A model generated the notes under the pieces. That model ran no database searches. It was not told the origin of the DNA and was given only the letters and a program-made list of their open reading frames with translations. Shown piece after piece: positions 37,901-48,565 of a DNA stretch of 64,000 nt (within the stretch, counting starts at the first letter, position 1; each line of letters starts with the position of its first letter). The translations under genes were made by a program, and so were the position numbers. Source of the DNA: Diplonema japonicum (lineage: Eukaryota > Euglenozoa > Diplonemea > Diplonemida > Diplonemidae); the NCBI GenBank assembly GCA_964019335.1, contig OZ025730.1, forward strand, positions 275,001 to 339,000, given 5' to 3'.

Positions 37901-38324
37901 ACGAATATACTTCAACCATATGCACCCCGCTCGGGGTTGTTGTTAAAAGCTGTTTTAGAAACAACGCTTCGCAAGAAACAAAGCTGCAAAAATCTGTTAA
38001 GAGAGGTGCTTCTGCTTGAACGGATTCAATGAATTCCAGGGCGGTCTTTGCCTCCGTGTACTTACGCACCCCGAACAGTTCCCCCAGTACCCACTCAAAC
38101 GATTTGGTATCCCCAGCAGCCGCCCAGTCTATTATAGAGGAGTTGTGGGTGCCGCATTTTTCTTGGACGGCGGTCCAGTCCTCCCCTTCTACATTGAGGA
38201 TGTTATTCACGATTTTGATGTTCAACTTGTCAGGGGTCCAGTCATCGCCGATTAGCTCTTCAAGCTTTTTAGTTACCCATTTTTGATACACAACAGGTGT
38301 GACGATTGGTGAGTTAACTGGCAT
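34974..38324 (-). CDS. Large protein: helical-repeat N-terminus, coding minisatellite, charged C-terminal helix
   Basis: 1116 aa; ATG at 38322-38324. Residues 1-560 are helical and ARM/HEAT-like in appearance (PSVAETSLSILADITCNVGN). About 560-680 is Ser/Pro/His-rich. About 683-775 is a tandem decapeptide of the type SHDERSHSEG, encoded by a 30-bp DNA repeat. About 990-1116 is a long Lys/Glu/Arg helix (KEKQKKEEAEKVMREREE) resembling microtubule-binding or ribosome-associated charged helices. No known family is recognised. The stop lies 63 nt before the next start. Confidence 0.75.
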   Translation of the reverse strand: MPVNSPIVTPVVYQKWVTKKLEELIGDDWTPDKLNIKIVNNILNVEGEDWTAVQEKCGTHNSSIIDWAAAGDTKSFEWVLGELFGVRKYTEAKTALEFIESVQAEAPLLTDFCSFVSCEALFLKQLLTTTPSGVHMVEVYSLFSTFLLDPNPSVAETSLSILADITCNVGNEDAWGWFTAFNGGLDTILSARRNFFGKTKRKCDEILQNLASLHPVIYLSEELPARVSRDDPTLADLYQVFFRNLHRSSIPPAFLLESLDWTPVLEVVLHKTRLSQHRNVFLESGMHLVHLFPSCNDIMCQHVTWLYGSNKLHIDPSFACKVLNSGWIELFLTILKHTWSEQTWRCTLVGYIYAAKRPGSEDVLVREAIQLYACTKPQNVTNLDVNFLVRTAAETHDREALKKIFILLWDASLSPLLTVYHLHIVQAVTLLLHNLAQVDLQVSLLPDVVATSFEGIYKRNHTPPHQRHRCMMSLLRRLLAAPLPKLTRKILLLSVKKHLKTVHANSEQLAAELARVCDIHTELPCAVTLPQLAVRRSVTMPPVHSPLQPPHAGSAPTRLLGDSLRGKRTIHRKLRPVMALSATSPHALSFTSDGRSLESRSSTSVAFHGHGLYKQHQQRMPPSQRLPMPLKGAEKEMLLPERCSSHDVPARDVSSPQALSSPQALSSPTLSSSSAHETEEDSREGSHDERSHGEGSHDERSRGEGSHDERSHSEGSHDERSHSEGSHDERSHSEGSHDERSHSEGSHDERSHSEGSHDERSRGEDERSHGEDSHDEDSHDEGHRDGHSSPSLSTSQEAEEVLPHGVTSPHVQVSEVHISRPQQAQQALFDVALEAQHQLSRDPEYRATLSPAEEHLSPRHPTHTQEQLPHLPRDPVLSSVKHLSPRSYPVAGDHIERLSPASSGFGRFTHSKVSAASSVMHGQDTSSGSSGSVMSPSIVGKARMQMQGEEEETSGEEKEDVEKSKDCLLEEQEEALCVPSSVDRVLTDMLNAQKQPDKLSAWRAHQEKEKQKKEEAEKVMREREETKARKRAARQKVIETQLAEHYDAVKKRKEEKRLEEERAEALKEKLALAKKQRLLREQRTKKALVEKYRKQKAAPRRKSSEAVKRSSASAGT
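35990..36280 (-). repeat. 30-bp coding minisatellite
   Basis: Tandem copies of TTCATCATGGGACCCTTCGC plus TGTGAGACCT (plus strand). About six copies are nearly exact between 36045 and 36225, with degenerate copies on both sides. Because the unit is a multiple of three and stop-free in several frames, long unrelated frames stay open on both strands here. Confidence 0.9.
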
Positions 38325-38751
38325 TGGGTTGAAACCATTTTTTTTTTTTTTTTTATAGTTCTGTTTTTTTTTCTTTTTTTCTTTGGCTGGGAGGGAGGGG
38401 GTTACAAAAAAAAAATGGAGCCAGGAGCGAAAAAAGAGGAGAACAAAAAAAAGGGGGGGGGGGGAAACAGTGAATGTGGAATGTGGAATGTAGTTTTTTT
38501 TTTTTTTTTAACCATCTACCAACGGACCATTTTTGCCCACCAGGGGGTAAATTTTCAAAACCTCAAAAAAAAACTATTCTAGCGCAACGCCGGGGCTATA
38601 TGCCCCCCCCGGAAATGCCTCCAGTTGTCCCAATTCTAGAGAGAGGGTGCCCACAGCAGGGCCCACCCCCACAACATTGTCAAAAATATCGTTCTTGAAG
38701 TGCCCGAGAGGGGGTACAAAAAACAAGTCAAAAAAAATCGACTGTAAAATT
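38325..38751. other. Spacer between the large gene and the piggyBac remnant
   Basis: T- and G-runs, then more complex sequence from about 38570 that may be the 3' flank or end of the transposon. No gene seen. Confidence 0.4.
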
Positions 38752-40055
38752 CTATAAAAACCTATTTGAGGCCTTCTTGACGCGGTTCGTACGTGCCCCA
38801 GGGCTGGGGGACTTCTTTTTTGACCCCGAGAGGGGTTTCTGGGGGGTATCCCCGGCAAGGTAGTAGTCTTTGAAGGAGTCACGCAAAGTTGTACCAAGCA
38901 GGCTGAACACTGAAATAGGGGTATTTTCGACTTGCAATGCTTGCACCGCACGTTGCGCTACTTTTTCGGGGAAATGGTCCCAGAAGGTACTGTCGCGGTG
39001 CATTGGGGTCTCAGGGCACTCGTTCTGTGTTTCGGGGCATGGTATTGGGGCAGCCTGCTCTGTAGCTGACTTTAGCTGTTGTTTAGACAGCCTCCCTAGT
39101 AGCCCTTCGATGACTGCCTCTTTGAAAGGCGTGAATCCACTGTCGTTCGTACTCAGGGTGTTGGGGGGCAATGCTTCTTTCCAAACAAGCCAAGCATTTG
39201 CCAGAGATTTATCTAACAAGTACGAAAATACTTTCAGGGGCCACTTCGAAGTCATAAGGGTGCGTTTATGGCGTTTTGTCACAGCGTCACCCAGCGTCGG
39301 TTCCGCCCATTGCGGTGTTGTAAATATGCACTTGGTGGGGAGTGGGATGTCCTTTCCGGCTTTCATTCTCTTTTGGCCGAGACGCCTAATTTGACTTCAC
39401 CAGAACATCCAACGTCGACAGAAAGCGCACAGGCTTGATGCCATGCCACGTTGTGGCAAAGGATGCTCACGTGCTGGTGGAACTGGGTGTCCCCACAGGA
39501 TGCGCGTCCTTGGGCTTGCGGCCTCGCTTCTTTGGGGCATCCGTGATCTCCGGGAGGCCTTTGCGATAGGTAGAAGTCAGCACGCTTGTTTGTTTCGCTG
39601 TGGAAACACAGATTTCCCAGAATAGTCAAAAAGCGGTCTCTTGACATGACGGTGGCGTACCCAGGGGTGGAGCCTGTGCGCCAGTAGTCAGAATAATCTG
39701 GCTTGATATCCTAGTCCATCGACAAAAGGACACCTAGGAAGGTACGCAAAGAAGCAGCATTGAGATCCAGGGAAACACCTTTTTTAGCCGCATTTGTCAC
39801 ATTGTTCGAAATTATGACCCAAATAACGTTTGGGGCGAGCATTTGGGAGAATATATGGAATGGCGTTGAGCCTCTGATGTCAAAACAGCGTCCACAAGGA
39901 TTCCGATCTTCACGAAACCGGATGCCTTCCAACTGCTCCGGCTTTGCCGTCCAATCACCCTGCTGTGACTCGGAATCGGTCGAATTCGTATCAGAATCAC
40001 TGTCCGTACCAAAATTGCATAATAGGGATGAGCCATCAGTGCTACCATCACTCAT
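38752..40055 (-). pseudogene. Decayed piggyBac-type transposase
   Basis: Three pieces in transposase order. The 39711-40055 piece has the acidic N-terminus (GTDSDSDTNSTDSESQQGDW) and the start of the DDE_Tnp_1_7 domain (FSQMLAPNVIWVIISNNVTN). It ends at an in-frame TAG, after which the same frame continues through YSDYWRTGSTPGYATVMSRD and RFLTILGNLCFH (to about 39560). The 38752-39366 piece has the late-domain features (RTLMTSKWPLKVFSYLLDKS, NAWLVWKEAL). The central region that would carry the catalytic aspartates is missing, and a frameshift is present. Typical piggyBac transposases have 550-600 aa. Clear terminal inverted repeats were not found. The element is dead. Confidence 0.8.
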
Positions 40056-40324
40056 AATGTCCTCTTCCGGCCTCTTTCTGGGTGCCCTTTTTTGAAGTGG
40101 TTTTTAAGGGTAAATTTGGTCTGGCGCTTTTTTTTTTCTTTTTTCTTTTTCTTGTTAAGTTAGGGCAGCATTTAGTTTATATTTTTCATATTTTCCGCGC
40201 AGGACCCCGGCTGCAAGAAGTGGCCGGGCCGTATTGCATTGAAAGCCCTTTGCGAAAAAGATTTTTTTTCGAATCGTCTCTGTAAAGACGCTCGTTGGTA
40301 GATGGTTAAAAAAAAAAAAAAAAA

Positions 40325-40366
40325 GAGACATTTAAGGGTACCTGCAGTATGTGGCAGGACGCCTGG
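40325..40366 (+). repeat. Dispersed hairpin repeat, copy C
   Basis: GAGACATTTAAGGGTACCTG, then CAGTATGTGGCAGG, then ACGCCTGG and an A-run. CCTGC...GCAGG pairs perfectly over five bases with an 8-nt loop. Confidence 0.6.
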
Positions 40367-40475
40367 AAAAAAAAAAAAAAGAAAAGAAAAAAACCAAAGA
40401 ACAAGGGGGCTTTACTTTCTTTTTTTTTCCTTAAAAAATATAGCCTTCCTTCCTTTTTTCTTTTTTTTTTTTTTC

Positions 40476-40520
<45 letters not shown>

Positions 40521-40571
40521 TGTTTGTGGAAGTGGCAACACAAAAAAGAAGAATAGAAAGAAGGCCTCGGG

Positions 40572-40614
<43 letters not shown>

Positions 40615-40781
40615 GCCATACCAGGGTGCTTCGCAGCCCCATATTGTTGACCACCTGACTGTGATCGCTACCACTCAGATGAGCTCCGAGTCTTTATTTC
40701 TTTCCTTTCCACCTTATTTCTTTTTTTTTTTTGTCGTTCTTTCCCCTTCTTCAGGCGCTTTGCCATAGCATGGGTTAAAAA

Positions 40782-40835
40782 AAATTCTATTTCTCCCTCC
40801 CCTGCAAAGCTTTGCAGGAGGGAGAAAAAAAGAAT
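40782..40835. repeat. Long palindrome
   Basis: TTCTCCCTCC(CC)TGCAAAG followed directly by CTTTGCAGGAGGGAGAA. The arms are perfect except for a two-base insertion, and outer A/T matches extend the symmetry. No adjacent gene explains it. Confidence 0.6.
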
Positions 40836-41355
40836 ACTGTAAAAAAAAAGAAAAATAAGGGGATTCGCGTGATTGGTGATTTAGACTAAACAGAAATTGT
40901 TACACATGGAAAGATGCGTGCCAAAAACAAAAGGAAGAATGAAAGAAGAAAAAAGAGAAGAATGGGAAAAAAAAAAACAAAAAAAAAAATGCACACCATA
41001 TTAGATGTGGTGGCATAAAAAAAAAAAAAAAGAAAGAAAGAAAGAAAAAGAGAGGGGAGAAGAAAAAGAAGAGAAAAAAAGATGTAAAAAAAAAAAAGAA
41101 GAAGAAACAATAGTGACATTATATCGAGAAATCGAACCTTTATCTCTCGAAAGCACTTTTTATTTATTTTTTTTTTTAAAGTTTTATAGATACCAGGGAA
41201 AAAAAAAGAAAAAAGAAAATCATAATGAAAAAACAAAATGGGGGGAGAAGTGTTTGCCTTCTTTCCCCGCCCTCAATGAAAAAAAAAATGAAAAAAAATG
41301 AAAAAAGAGAGAGAATGTTATTTCTTCTTTTTTCTTTCGTCGTCGTTTCATTTCC

Positions 41356-41390
<35 letters not shown>

Positions 41391-41395
41391 TTCAC

Positions 41396-42130
41396 TCTTC
41401 AGAAATTACTTCACGCACTGGGGGGCCCACTACTTCACGCTAAATCTCATTACTTCACGGTGAAATAATGGCCTGTTTTCCGTGAAGTATTAGGGGGTTT
41501 CCGTTAAATAATATGCCTCGGTAGGCCAATTTTTGCCTCGATTCGGTTCCCAGTGGGGCTACTTTTTCCTCTCAGTTTGCTATTTCCCCCCAGGTTCAGC
41601 TCAATTGGCCAACTTTTGCCTCGGCTCAGTTCCAAGTTGGACTACTTTTTCCTCCCAATTTGCCCACTTTTGGCTAGGCCTTGTTCCCAGTTTCTGTGGG
41701 TAACTCTTCTGTGGGGTAACTTAGTCAGCTTACCCAAGCTCCCCAAAAGACTTCAAAATACCGAAGCAGCAGAAAAAAAGGAGCCAGCGGCCGCGCTAGG
41801 TATGGGAAGGCCTGATTAGAGATGGTGACAGTGGCAATGCCACCGACAGCGGCAGCTCTTAGTCAACAAAAGGAGGAAAAACAACTTGTATTGTAACCTT
41901 TGTAACCCCTCTCTTGTTGTACCCCTTGTCACCCTGTTGTGCCCCTCGTGGTGAAGTAATTTCAGAGTGTCGTGAAATAAAACCACTTACCTACCGCCAA
42001 GTAATGCTTTACCGACCTCGAGGTAACGGTAAAGTCATTACTTGTTGGCAGTAAATAGCTATTTTTTTTTTTACTTATGGTCCCAGTGATTTGACTCTAG
42101 ACCAGTGTCTACAGTACGGGGAAGGGGAAA
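41396..42130. repeat. Complex non-coding repeat block (TTACTTCAC cluster and 83-bp tandem)
   Basis: TTACTTCACG or CTACTTCACG occurs three times within 41406-41462, and the inverted form GTGAAGTA or GTGAAATA recurs near 41462, 41491, 41950 and 41970. Between them are two imperfect 83-bp tandem units starting GGCCAA-TTTTGCCTCG at 41524 and 41607. No open frame fits. This is distinct from the surrounding homopolymer sequence and could be part of an unrecognised mobile element or satellite. Confidence 0.5.
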
Positions 42131-43305
42131 AAAAAAATTTTTACGGAACAGGGATACGGCAACACCAATATTATCACAGTAGGCGGAAAATCATGTAGGA
42201 AAGCACATCTGGGGGGGGGGGGGGGGGGGCAGAGTTGTTGGGAAGAAAAAAAAATGAATGGCAACCAAATCAGGCCACACACTTTCTGCTATCCACTCGT
42301 CCCTCAGCCTAGTCTGCTTCAAACATGTATTCTTGCATACTGCTTTCATGGTGCCCAAAGGGGGGGGGGGGGGGGGTGAAGGGTAAAAAGGGCCCCGATA
42401 GAGTCCTTTAGCTGTAAGAAGGCCATTTGACCTCCCCCCCCCCTATCTTTTCTTTTTTGTTACTTGTTGCATGGGTTTTGTATTTTTTTTTTTCCCCTCG
42501 AATTTAAAAAAAAAAAAAAAGTGCGTTCGTTTAATGGGAGGTGGGGGGAGGGAATAAAAAAATAGTTTCACTGAGGAAGGGGGGTGTGTGTGTAAGTCTA
42601 CAATTCGAGCTTGACAGGGGGGGAGAAAAAAAAGTGCAGGAAAACAACTAATACGAGAAACAAGAGCAGTAATGGTTGTTTCAATTCTTGCAGGCGAGAA
42701 ATGCCCCCCAACCGTATCTCTCTCCCCCCCTCCCCCAAGAAAAAAGAAGAAAAATTTATACGGTATTAAAGGGCGTCAGACTAAAGTGGGAATTGGCCAC
42801 TTTGCCGGGACGAAAAGAGACAAGAGGAGGGGGATATAAAAAAAAAAAAGAAACGAAAAGGATTTCCCTCCATTCCTTTCCTTTTTTTTTTTACTTTCAC
42901 TGTAATACAAGAAAAAAAAAATTGACAAGCGGACAAAGGTTTTCAAGAATGCCAAGCGAGGCTCCCCTTTTTTTTTTTAATTTTTTTTTTTTTTTCTGAA
43001 GCATCTTCACCCCATCGAGGTCTGCTGGGTAAAGTAATAGCGAACCAACAAATTCGCAAAAAGTGGGGAAAAGAGAAAAAAAAAAAAAAATGCAAACAGT
43101 TGGTCTCACTCGTCAATTTTCTGTTTTTCAGTATTTTTTTTTTTTTTTTTTTTTTTTTTTGTTTGTGCCATGTGCTATGGCTCAAGTATTCTAATATACC
43201 CCCCTTTTTTTTTGCTGTTTCTTCATTCTTTTTCCTTTTCAGTACAAGAATAAAATAGACTTAGGGGAGGAAAAAGAATAAAAAAAAATAATATATCAAA
43301 AGAGT

Positions 43306-43343
<38 letters not shown>

Positions 43344-43395
43344 AAAAGAAAAAGTGAAGCGCATGTAATAATGGGGAGGTGAACTGTGTGTTTTG

Positions 43396-43428
<33 letters not shown>

Positions 43429-45263
43429 CTTTTTTCTCTTCTAGTCTTTGTAGGCTTCGAAGAAGAAGAAAAAAACTCAAAGTACAGGACAAGCCCCCCG
43501 CTAGAGGGCCGCCCTAAAAAAAAAAAAGAGACATTTAAGGGGAAAAAATAATAAATGCGGAAACAATAGCTTTGAGATGGGGGAGGGGAGGGGGGGTTCC
43601 CCCTTGTGTTCGGTCCTTTCAACAGTTATTCACAGTGCCCCCCCCCCCCCCCCCCCCCCCGGAAAAATAAACCAATCGTAAAAAAACAAGTGCCGATTCC
43701 TATGATGGCTTAAATATGCGCTCTCAATAAGGGAAAAAGCATTTTTTAGAGACGTATCTTTTTTTTTTTTTTTTTTTTTTTTATTTTCCTTCTTCTTTTC
43801 TTGGGGGTTTTTCTCGCATCGCTTTAAAGTATTCGAACAGCGAGAAAAAAAAAAGAAAAAAAAATATATAACCGCGTTTCTTCTGGGGGGGGGGTTAATT
43901 AAAGAGAGAAGAAAAAAAAAAAAGAACAAATACAGACTAAACGGGCATTATAAAATTAAATACTGTTCATAATGTGGTGGTGGTGGTGGGGGGGTCAAAG
44001 GGGTCGAAATACCACCCAAAATCGCCCAAAAACCCATTTCCCGGCCGAGTTTCAACGAAATATGCAAGTTGAATATCCGGAAGCGCACAGATCTACGCTT
44101 GTACACAAAGAGGGCACAACTGCGCACTGGCCTTTCAAGTAAAGGAAGCTAAATGTGGAATGGGTGGAATTTTCTGAATACGAATATCGAGCTTTTTTAG
44201 GCGTAGTGACCCCCCCCTCCCTAGGGCTATGTTGTGTGCTTGGGAACTCGTTTCCTGCCAACATAGCCCTGGGGGGGGGGGGGGGGTAGATCTTGTAGAA
44301 GTAAAAGAAGAAACTAATTCGCTTTGTGATCTTTAGAATTATGGAGGGAAAAAAAAAAAAAAAAAAGGGAAATGTGCGTGCATACGACTTGCGACCGTTA
44401 AAAGTGTGAGAAAAAAAAAAGAAGAATCCTTAGCTGGTATAATAGCACACAAGTTCACAAGAAGGATTCAACTATAGTTATGAGGAAGAAAAAAAAAAGA
44501 AAAAAAAAAGAAGTGAGGAGAAAAAAAATGTGGAAAATAAGGGCAGAGAACTATACCATCATCTACCTCTACATCTTTACTCCCTCTCTCTCTCTCTTCT
44601 TCCCCCCCCACCCCTCCTTTTTTTCTTGAGATGAGAATTTTTTTTTTCTTTCCCCCGTGCTTTTTTTTTTTTTCTTTCTCGTTTTTTTTTTTTTTTTTTT
44701 TTTTTTTTTCCCTTCAGTTTTGTCATTTTTTTTTAAATTATTATTATTTTTTTTTCTTCTTTTTTTGCGGGTAGTGTTAGTGCTAGTTGTTATGGGTGTG
44801 TCTTTTTTTTGTTTTTTTTTTTTGTTTTTTTTTTCCCTCAAAAAAAAAGAAAGAAATGTAGAGAGGCAACTAAATCCAGCTTGAAAAACAGCCTCTATAA
44901 GTTCACTCTTTTTTTCTCCGCGTCTCCCTTTTCCCGTTCTTATTGTGTTCTAATTTCTCTCTGCAAAAAAGTTTAGGACAGCTCACATATATGATACCAT
45001 AGCGAAAGGACACTGTTCTATCATAGTTACGTAACAGGTCAGTGTGCTTTTCTCTCTTTTCTTTTCCTTAAGGAAAAGAAGAAAAAAAGATGCTCACAGA
45101 AAAGGAGACCGGATGAGTGGTAGAGATCAAGCCGTTTCTGGGGGGGGGGGGGGGGGAGGAAAGACAAAATAGGAATAGCATTTTTCCCCTCCCCCCTTTT
45201 TTTTTCCACTGCGCGTGAGTGGAAAAAAAAAAAAAAGGGAGGGGTAAAAAAAAAATGCTCTCT

Positions 45264-45299
<36 letters not shown>

Positions 45300-45311
45300 C
45301 CTCCTTATTCT
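42131..45311. other. Gene-poor region of homopolymers and microsatellites
   Basis: G-runs (42210-42228, 42361-42376), a (GA)n tract (43310-43335), C-run (43638-43660), numerous A/T runs, hairpin-repeat fragment GAGACATTTAAGGG at 43528-43541 and an inverted repeat at 44210-44286. No gene is supported on either strand. Confidence 0.6.
44210..44286. repeat. Inverted repeat with 12-bp perfect core
   Basis: AGGGCTATGTTG (44223-44234) and CAACATAGCCCT (44259-44270) are perfect complements separated by 24 nt. A C-run before the left arm and a G-run after the right arm extend the potential stem to over 20 bp. Confidence 0.7.
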
Positions 45312-45926
45312 TCAGTAGTAAGCATGGCCCAAATAATACAAATCAACCTCGCTGTCCACAGAATCAGAAAGGCTCTCTGCATGTTGGGGGGAGTTAGATA
45401 TAATCTCGGGTTGCTTCTCATCCCTGTCTTCCGGTTCGACTTCCTTCATGTGCACACGCGTGTTCTTTGACAACCTGGGCTTGGTGCGGACGTAGTCGGT
45501 CGCAAGAGCGCTCAGGGTAAAGGGGAGGTACCTGTTCTTGATAGAAAAAACATGACGGTGTTGAGACCCATTGTGCTCAAGAGCAACATCAACAACCTCT
45601 AGGGGCTTGGAGAACTCAGCAGCGATACTGGCATGGACCTCGTGGAGCCGCTTAACAGCTCTTTCTGGACTGAAGTTCTTACACGCCTCGCAAACTCTTT
45701 TCTCGCCTCTTTTGCCCCTGCAAAGTGGAGGAATCACTGCAGGTCCTTCCTCCTTCCTGTGGCTCACTGCACTGTACATCGAGGCAGTCTCATGATCGTC
45801 AAAGCAAGACACTTGTTCGTCTTCCTTCAGAATGGCTGCCCACATCCATTCAGGCAGCTCCGTCACCTTCACCCCATTGTACTTCTGGAGGAATTCGTCT
45901 TTTTGCGTTGCGGTCAGGTTGGACAT
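45312..45926 (-). CDS. Uncharacterised protein, paralogue of 48566-49003
   Basis: 204 aa from the ATG at 45924-45926 (MSNLTATQKDEFLQKYNG). It shares with its paralogue the N-terminal LPEWMWAAI segment, a CEACKNFSPERAVKRLHEVH segment and a conserved core LEHNGSQHRHVFSIKN, RYLPFTLSALATDYVRTKPR and LSKNTRVH. Unlike the paralogue it has a 22-residue insert before the Cys pair and an acidic C-terminal tail. The conserved Cys and His could bind zinc, but this is a guess. No signal peptide or membrane segment. No family is recognised. Confidence 0.72.
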   Translation of the reverse strand: MSNLTATQKDEFLQKYNGVKVTELPEWMWAAILKEDEQVSCFDDHETASMYSAVSHRKEEGPAVIPPLCRGKRGEKRVCEACKNFSPERAVKRLHEVHASIAAEFSKPLEVVDVALEHNGSQHRHVFSIKNRYLPFTLSALATDYVRTKPRLSKNTRVHMKEVEPEDRDEKQPEIISNSPQHAESLSDSVDSEVDLYYLGHAYY

Positions 45927-46590
45927 TTTTTCTTTTTTTGAAGGGGGGGGGGCAAAAACCTGTATGTTTTTTTTTGAGAATCTTGAATTATTAAAAAAAA
46001 AAAGACTGAACCCGAGGGGGGGGGGGGGGAAGAGTGGGGATTTTCTTTTTTTTTTTAATCCCCTCATTACCATCTATCTATCAAGCGGAGCTACTGGGTA
46101 ACGATTGCCTGCTTGATAGACATGGAGAGAGAGGAAGAAAAGAAAGAAAAGGGAAGAAGGGGGGGGTGAAAAAACAAAAGTGTGTTTGTAGAAGAAAAAA
46201 AAACTTTTTTTTCTCTTTTTTTTTTGTGTCAGTGCGGTTACCTGGTAGGACTCTGGGGGTCCATTAGTCTTCTTTTTTTTTTTTTTTTTTTTCCGTTTAC
46301 AGTACCAGGCACTACGCTTTCCTGTAGCTGAGAAGCATAATAGGTTTTTTTTGGGGGGTAGTTACTTAGTACCAAAAATGAGTTTTTTTTTTGTCTTTCA
46401 GCTTCAATACCTTTGTAGGTGCATTTCTTATTATACACATTCAATTAGGAATCATCCTAGGGTATATAGTCAGCATGAAGTTCGTTTTTCTTTTTTCTTC
46501 TTCTTTTTTTTTTCTTCCAGGGGGAAATCGATTCTGGGGTATTAAGTAGGTTAAGTTGTTGTGGGTTTTTTAAAAGAATTTGCCCACTCT

Positions 46591-46626
<36 letters not shown>

Positions 46627-48565
46627 TTTTTTTTACCCTTCTCTTTTTTGGCCGCCCACCATAATTTCTCGCGTGCGGGCCTTCCCTTTCCAATTTCCCT
46701 TTTCTTTTTTTTTTTTCTTTCTTTTCTTCCCCTCCATTCTCTTCGCTTTCTTTTTAATCTTATCAATACTCGAAACCTTCTTCTTTTTTTTTTTTTTTTT
46801 AAATTCAGTGCAATAAAAAGAGAAAGAAAAAGGGGGAATAAAAAAAGAAAGAGAAAAACAACTTTTTTTTTTTTCCAGTAACCCATAACTTTTTTTCGGG
46901 TTCGACGGTGGAAAAACTAGTTTGGCGCTCCATTTGTTTGTGCGCACGAGCGGAATTTTACCTAATAAAATAGCTCATTACGCTGCCATCAACTAGTTTT
47001 TAGTCTCGACAATAATATTGTTAAAACAAAAAAAAGTTATTTTAGTTACCGATGTATGTTGGTTCTCAAAAAAAAAAAAAGCACTTTTCCAAAGACGGGT
47101 TTCGAGCATGATTCGATGTTGTTTCAAAACCGGGGGGGGGGGGGGGGGAATAATTTTAGCTATTTATTACCAACACATAATGAATTAACTCGAAATGCAA
47201 CGGGGGGGGGGGAAGAAAAAAAAGGATTCCATTATGGCTCATTTGGAGGCATGTAAGTTGTTTTTTTGTACCCCTTCGTCATTTGAAACTCTCGCTGTAA
47301 TAGGTGGAAAAGGCACATCTCGGAGACAGTTTGATTTTCGGAAATGGGCCATGTGAGTGAAGAAAATGACGGTTTTTTTTTTTTTTTTTTTTCTTTTTTT
47401 CTTTTATGATACCGTTAACCTGAATCGCCCAATACTTCCTATAGGCGTTCTTGCAACGACCGGGAAAGAAAAAAAAAATGATTATGCCGGTTCTGAACAT
47501 TTTTTTTTTTCTTTTTTGATTATGTGAGAAGAGAAACAAAAGAGGCAGTGGAGGTGGGGAGGAGACTCCCCTAATATTACCCCTTTTTTTTTCTTCTTCT
47601 TTTTTTTTTTTCTTTTCTTTCTTTCTTTCCTTAGCTCCGACAAAAGAAATTGGCAGAAGTGGCAAGAGAGAAGGGAGAGGAGGAAGATTTAAAAAAAAAA
47701 AAAAAAAAACATTAAAAGAAAAAAAAAGAAGAAAAATACAACGATGGCTGTACAGACCCTTTTACAAGGAGCTTTATCAGCCGTGTATTTCCCCCCCTCT
47801 CCCCTCCCCTCTCTTAGGCATATGCCCAAGCAAGCCGCCCTCACACAAAAACGGGAGAAGGGTTCAAATAGATTCGGATTTATCTAAGCAGGCGAGAGGG
47901 GTAAGCCACGATGCTCCCATAAAAGAATTCTTCTTTGCCTAACCAAACCCCTCGGACAAAGAAAGAGAGAGAACCTTAAATATAGATAGTGTGTCTTATT
48001 TTTTTTTTGAAGGGGGTTGTTATTTTATTTATTTTTTATGCCCCGTCAGTTTTCTTTTTTTTTTCATAAGTGACAAAAAAGGGGAGGGGATGTTTTTTTT
48101 TGTTTAATAGAGATTGTAAATCGTGCGTTCATTCCCCCGGGATCCTTTTTTTTTTTTTCTTTCCCTAAAAAAAAAAAAAAGAAGAGGGAGGGGGAAGAAG
48201 TTTTGATGATTTTTTTTTTTTTTTTGCTTGTAGACATTGACACCCAGCAAAGGTATGGCCAGCTGCATCGACTCGAATTCAGCATTTTTAGCCCCTCCCT
48301 CCCCGTGTTTCGGTAAAAAGAAAGAGACGGATATTTTTTGCAATCGTGTACACCGAGGGCCGGCCATCATCCTCAGAGTGGGCTGCATAGAAAGCACATG
48401 AGAAAAGGATATAAAAAAAAAGAAAAAAGAAAAAAAAAAAAACTTTGGGATGCTTTTTTAACATTTCGTCGTCCGAGGTGGTCAGAGAGGAGAATTACAA
48501 CAGATTTTCTTTTTTTCTTCTTCTCTCTCTTTTTTTTTTTTTTTTTGTAGTTGTTTGTGTTCGCA
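45927..48565. other. Gene-poor spacer between the two paralogues
   Basis: T- and A-runs, G-runs (47133-47150, 47202-47211) and short unsupported frames. A somewhat more complex island at 47745-47960 has no coherent frame. Nothing else recognised. Confidence 0.5.

Larger units (their letters stand above)
40056..41395. other. Gene-poor, homopolymer-rich region
   Basis: A/T simple sequence with a T-rich block (40460-40519) and an A-run of 41 (40572-40612). Includes copy C of the hairpin repeat (40325-40366) and a palindrome at 40782-40835. No coding frame of normal composition. Confidence 0.55.

Noticed and set aside
46900-47060. Shared CTCCATTTGTTTGTGC with 33142-33157 as a possible RNA gene
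   Set aside because: Only 16 bp match, with no extended similarity or fold.
48104-48397. Small minus-strand frame with a plausible-looking segment (FESMQLAIPLLGVNVYK)
   Set aside because: It is bounded by homopolymers, starts with a non-ATG codon and has no homology I can recognise.
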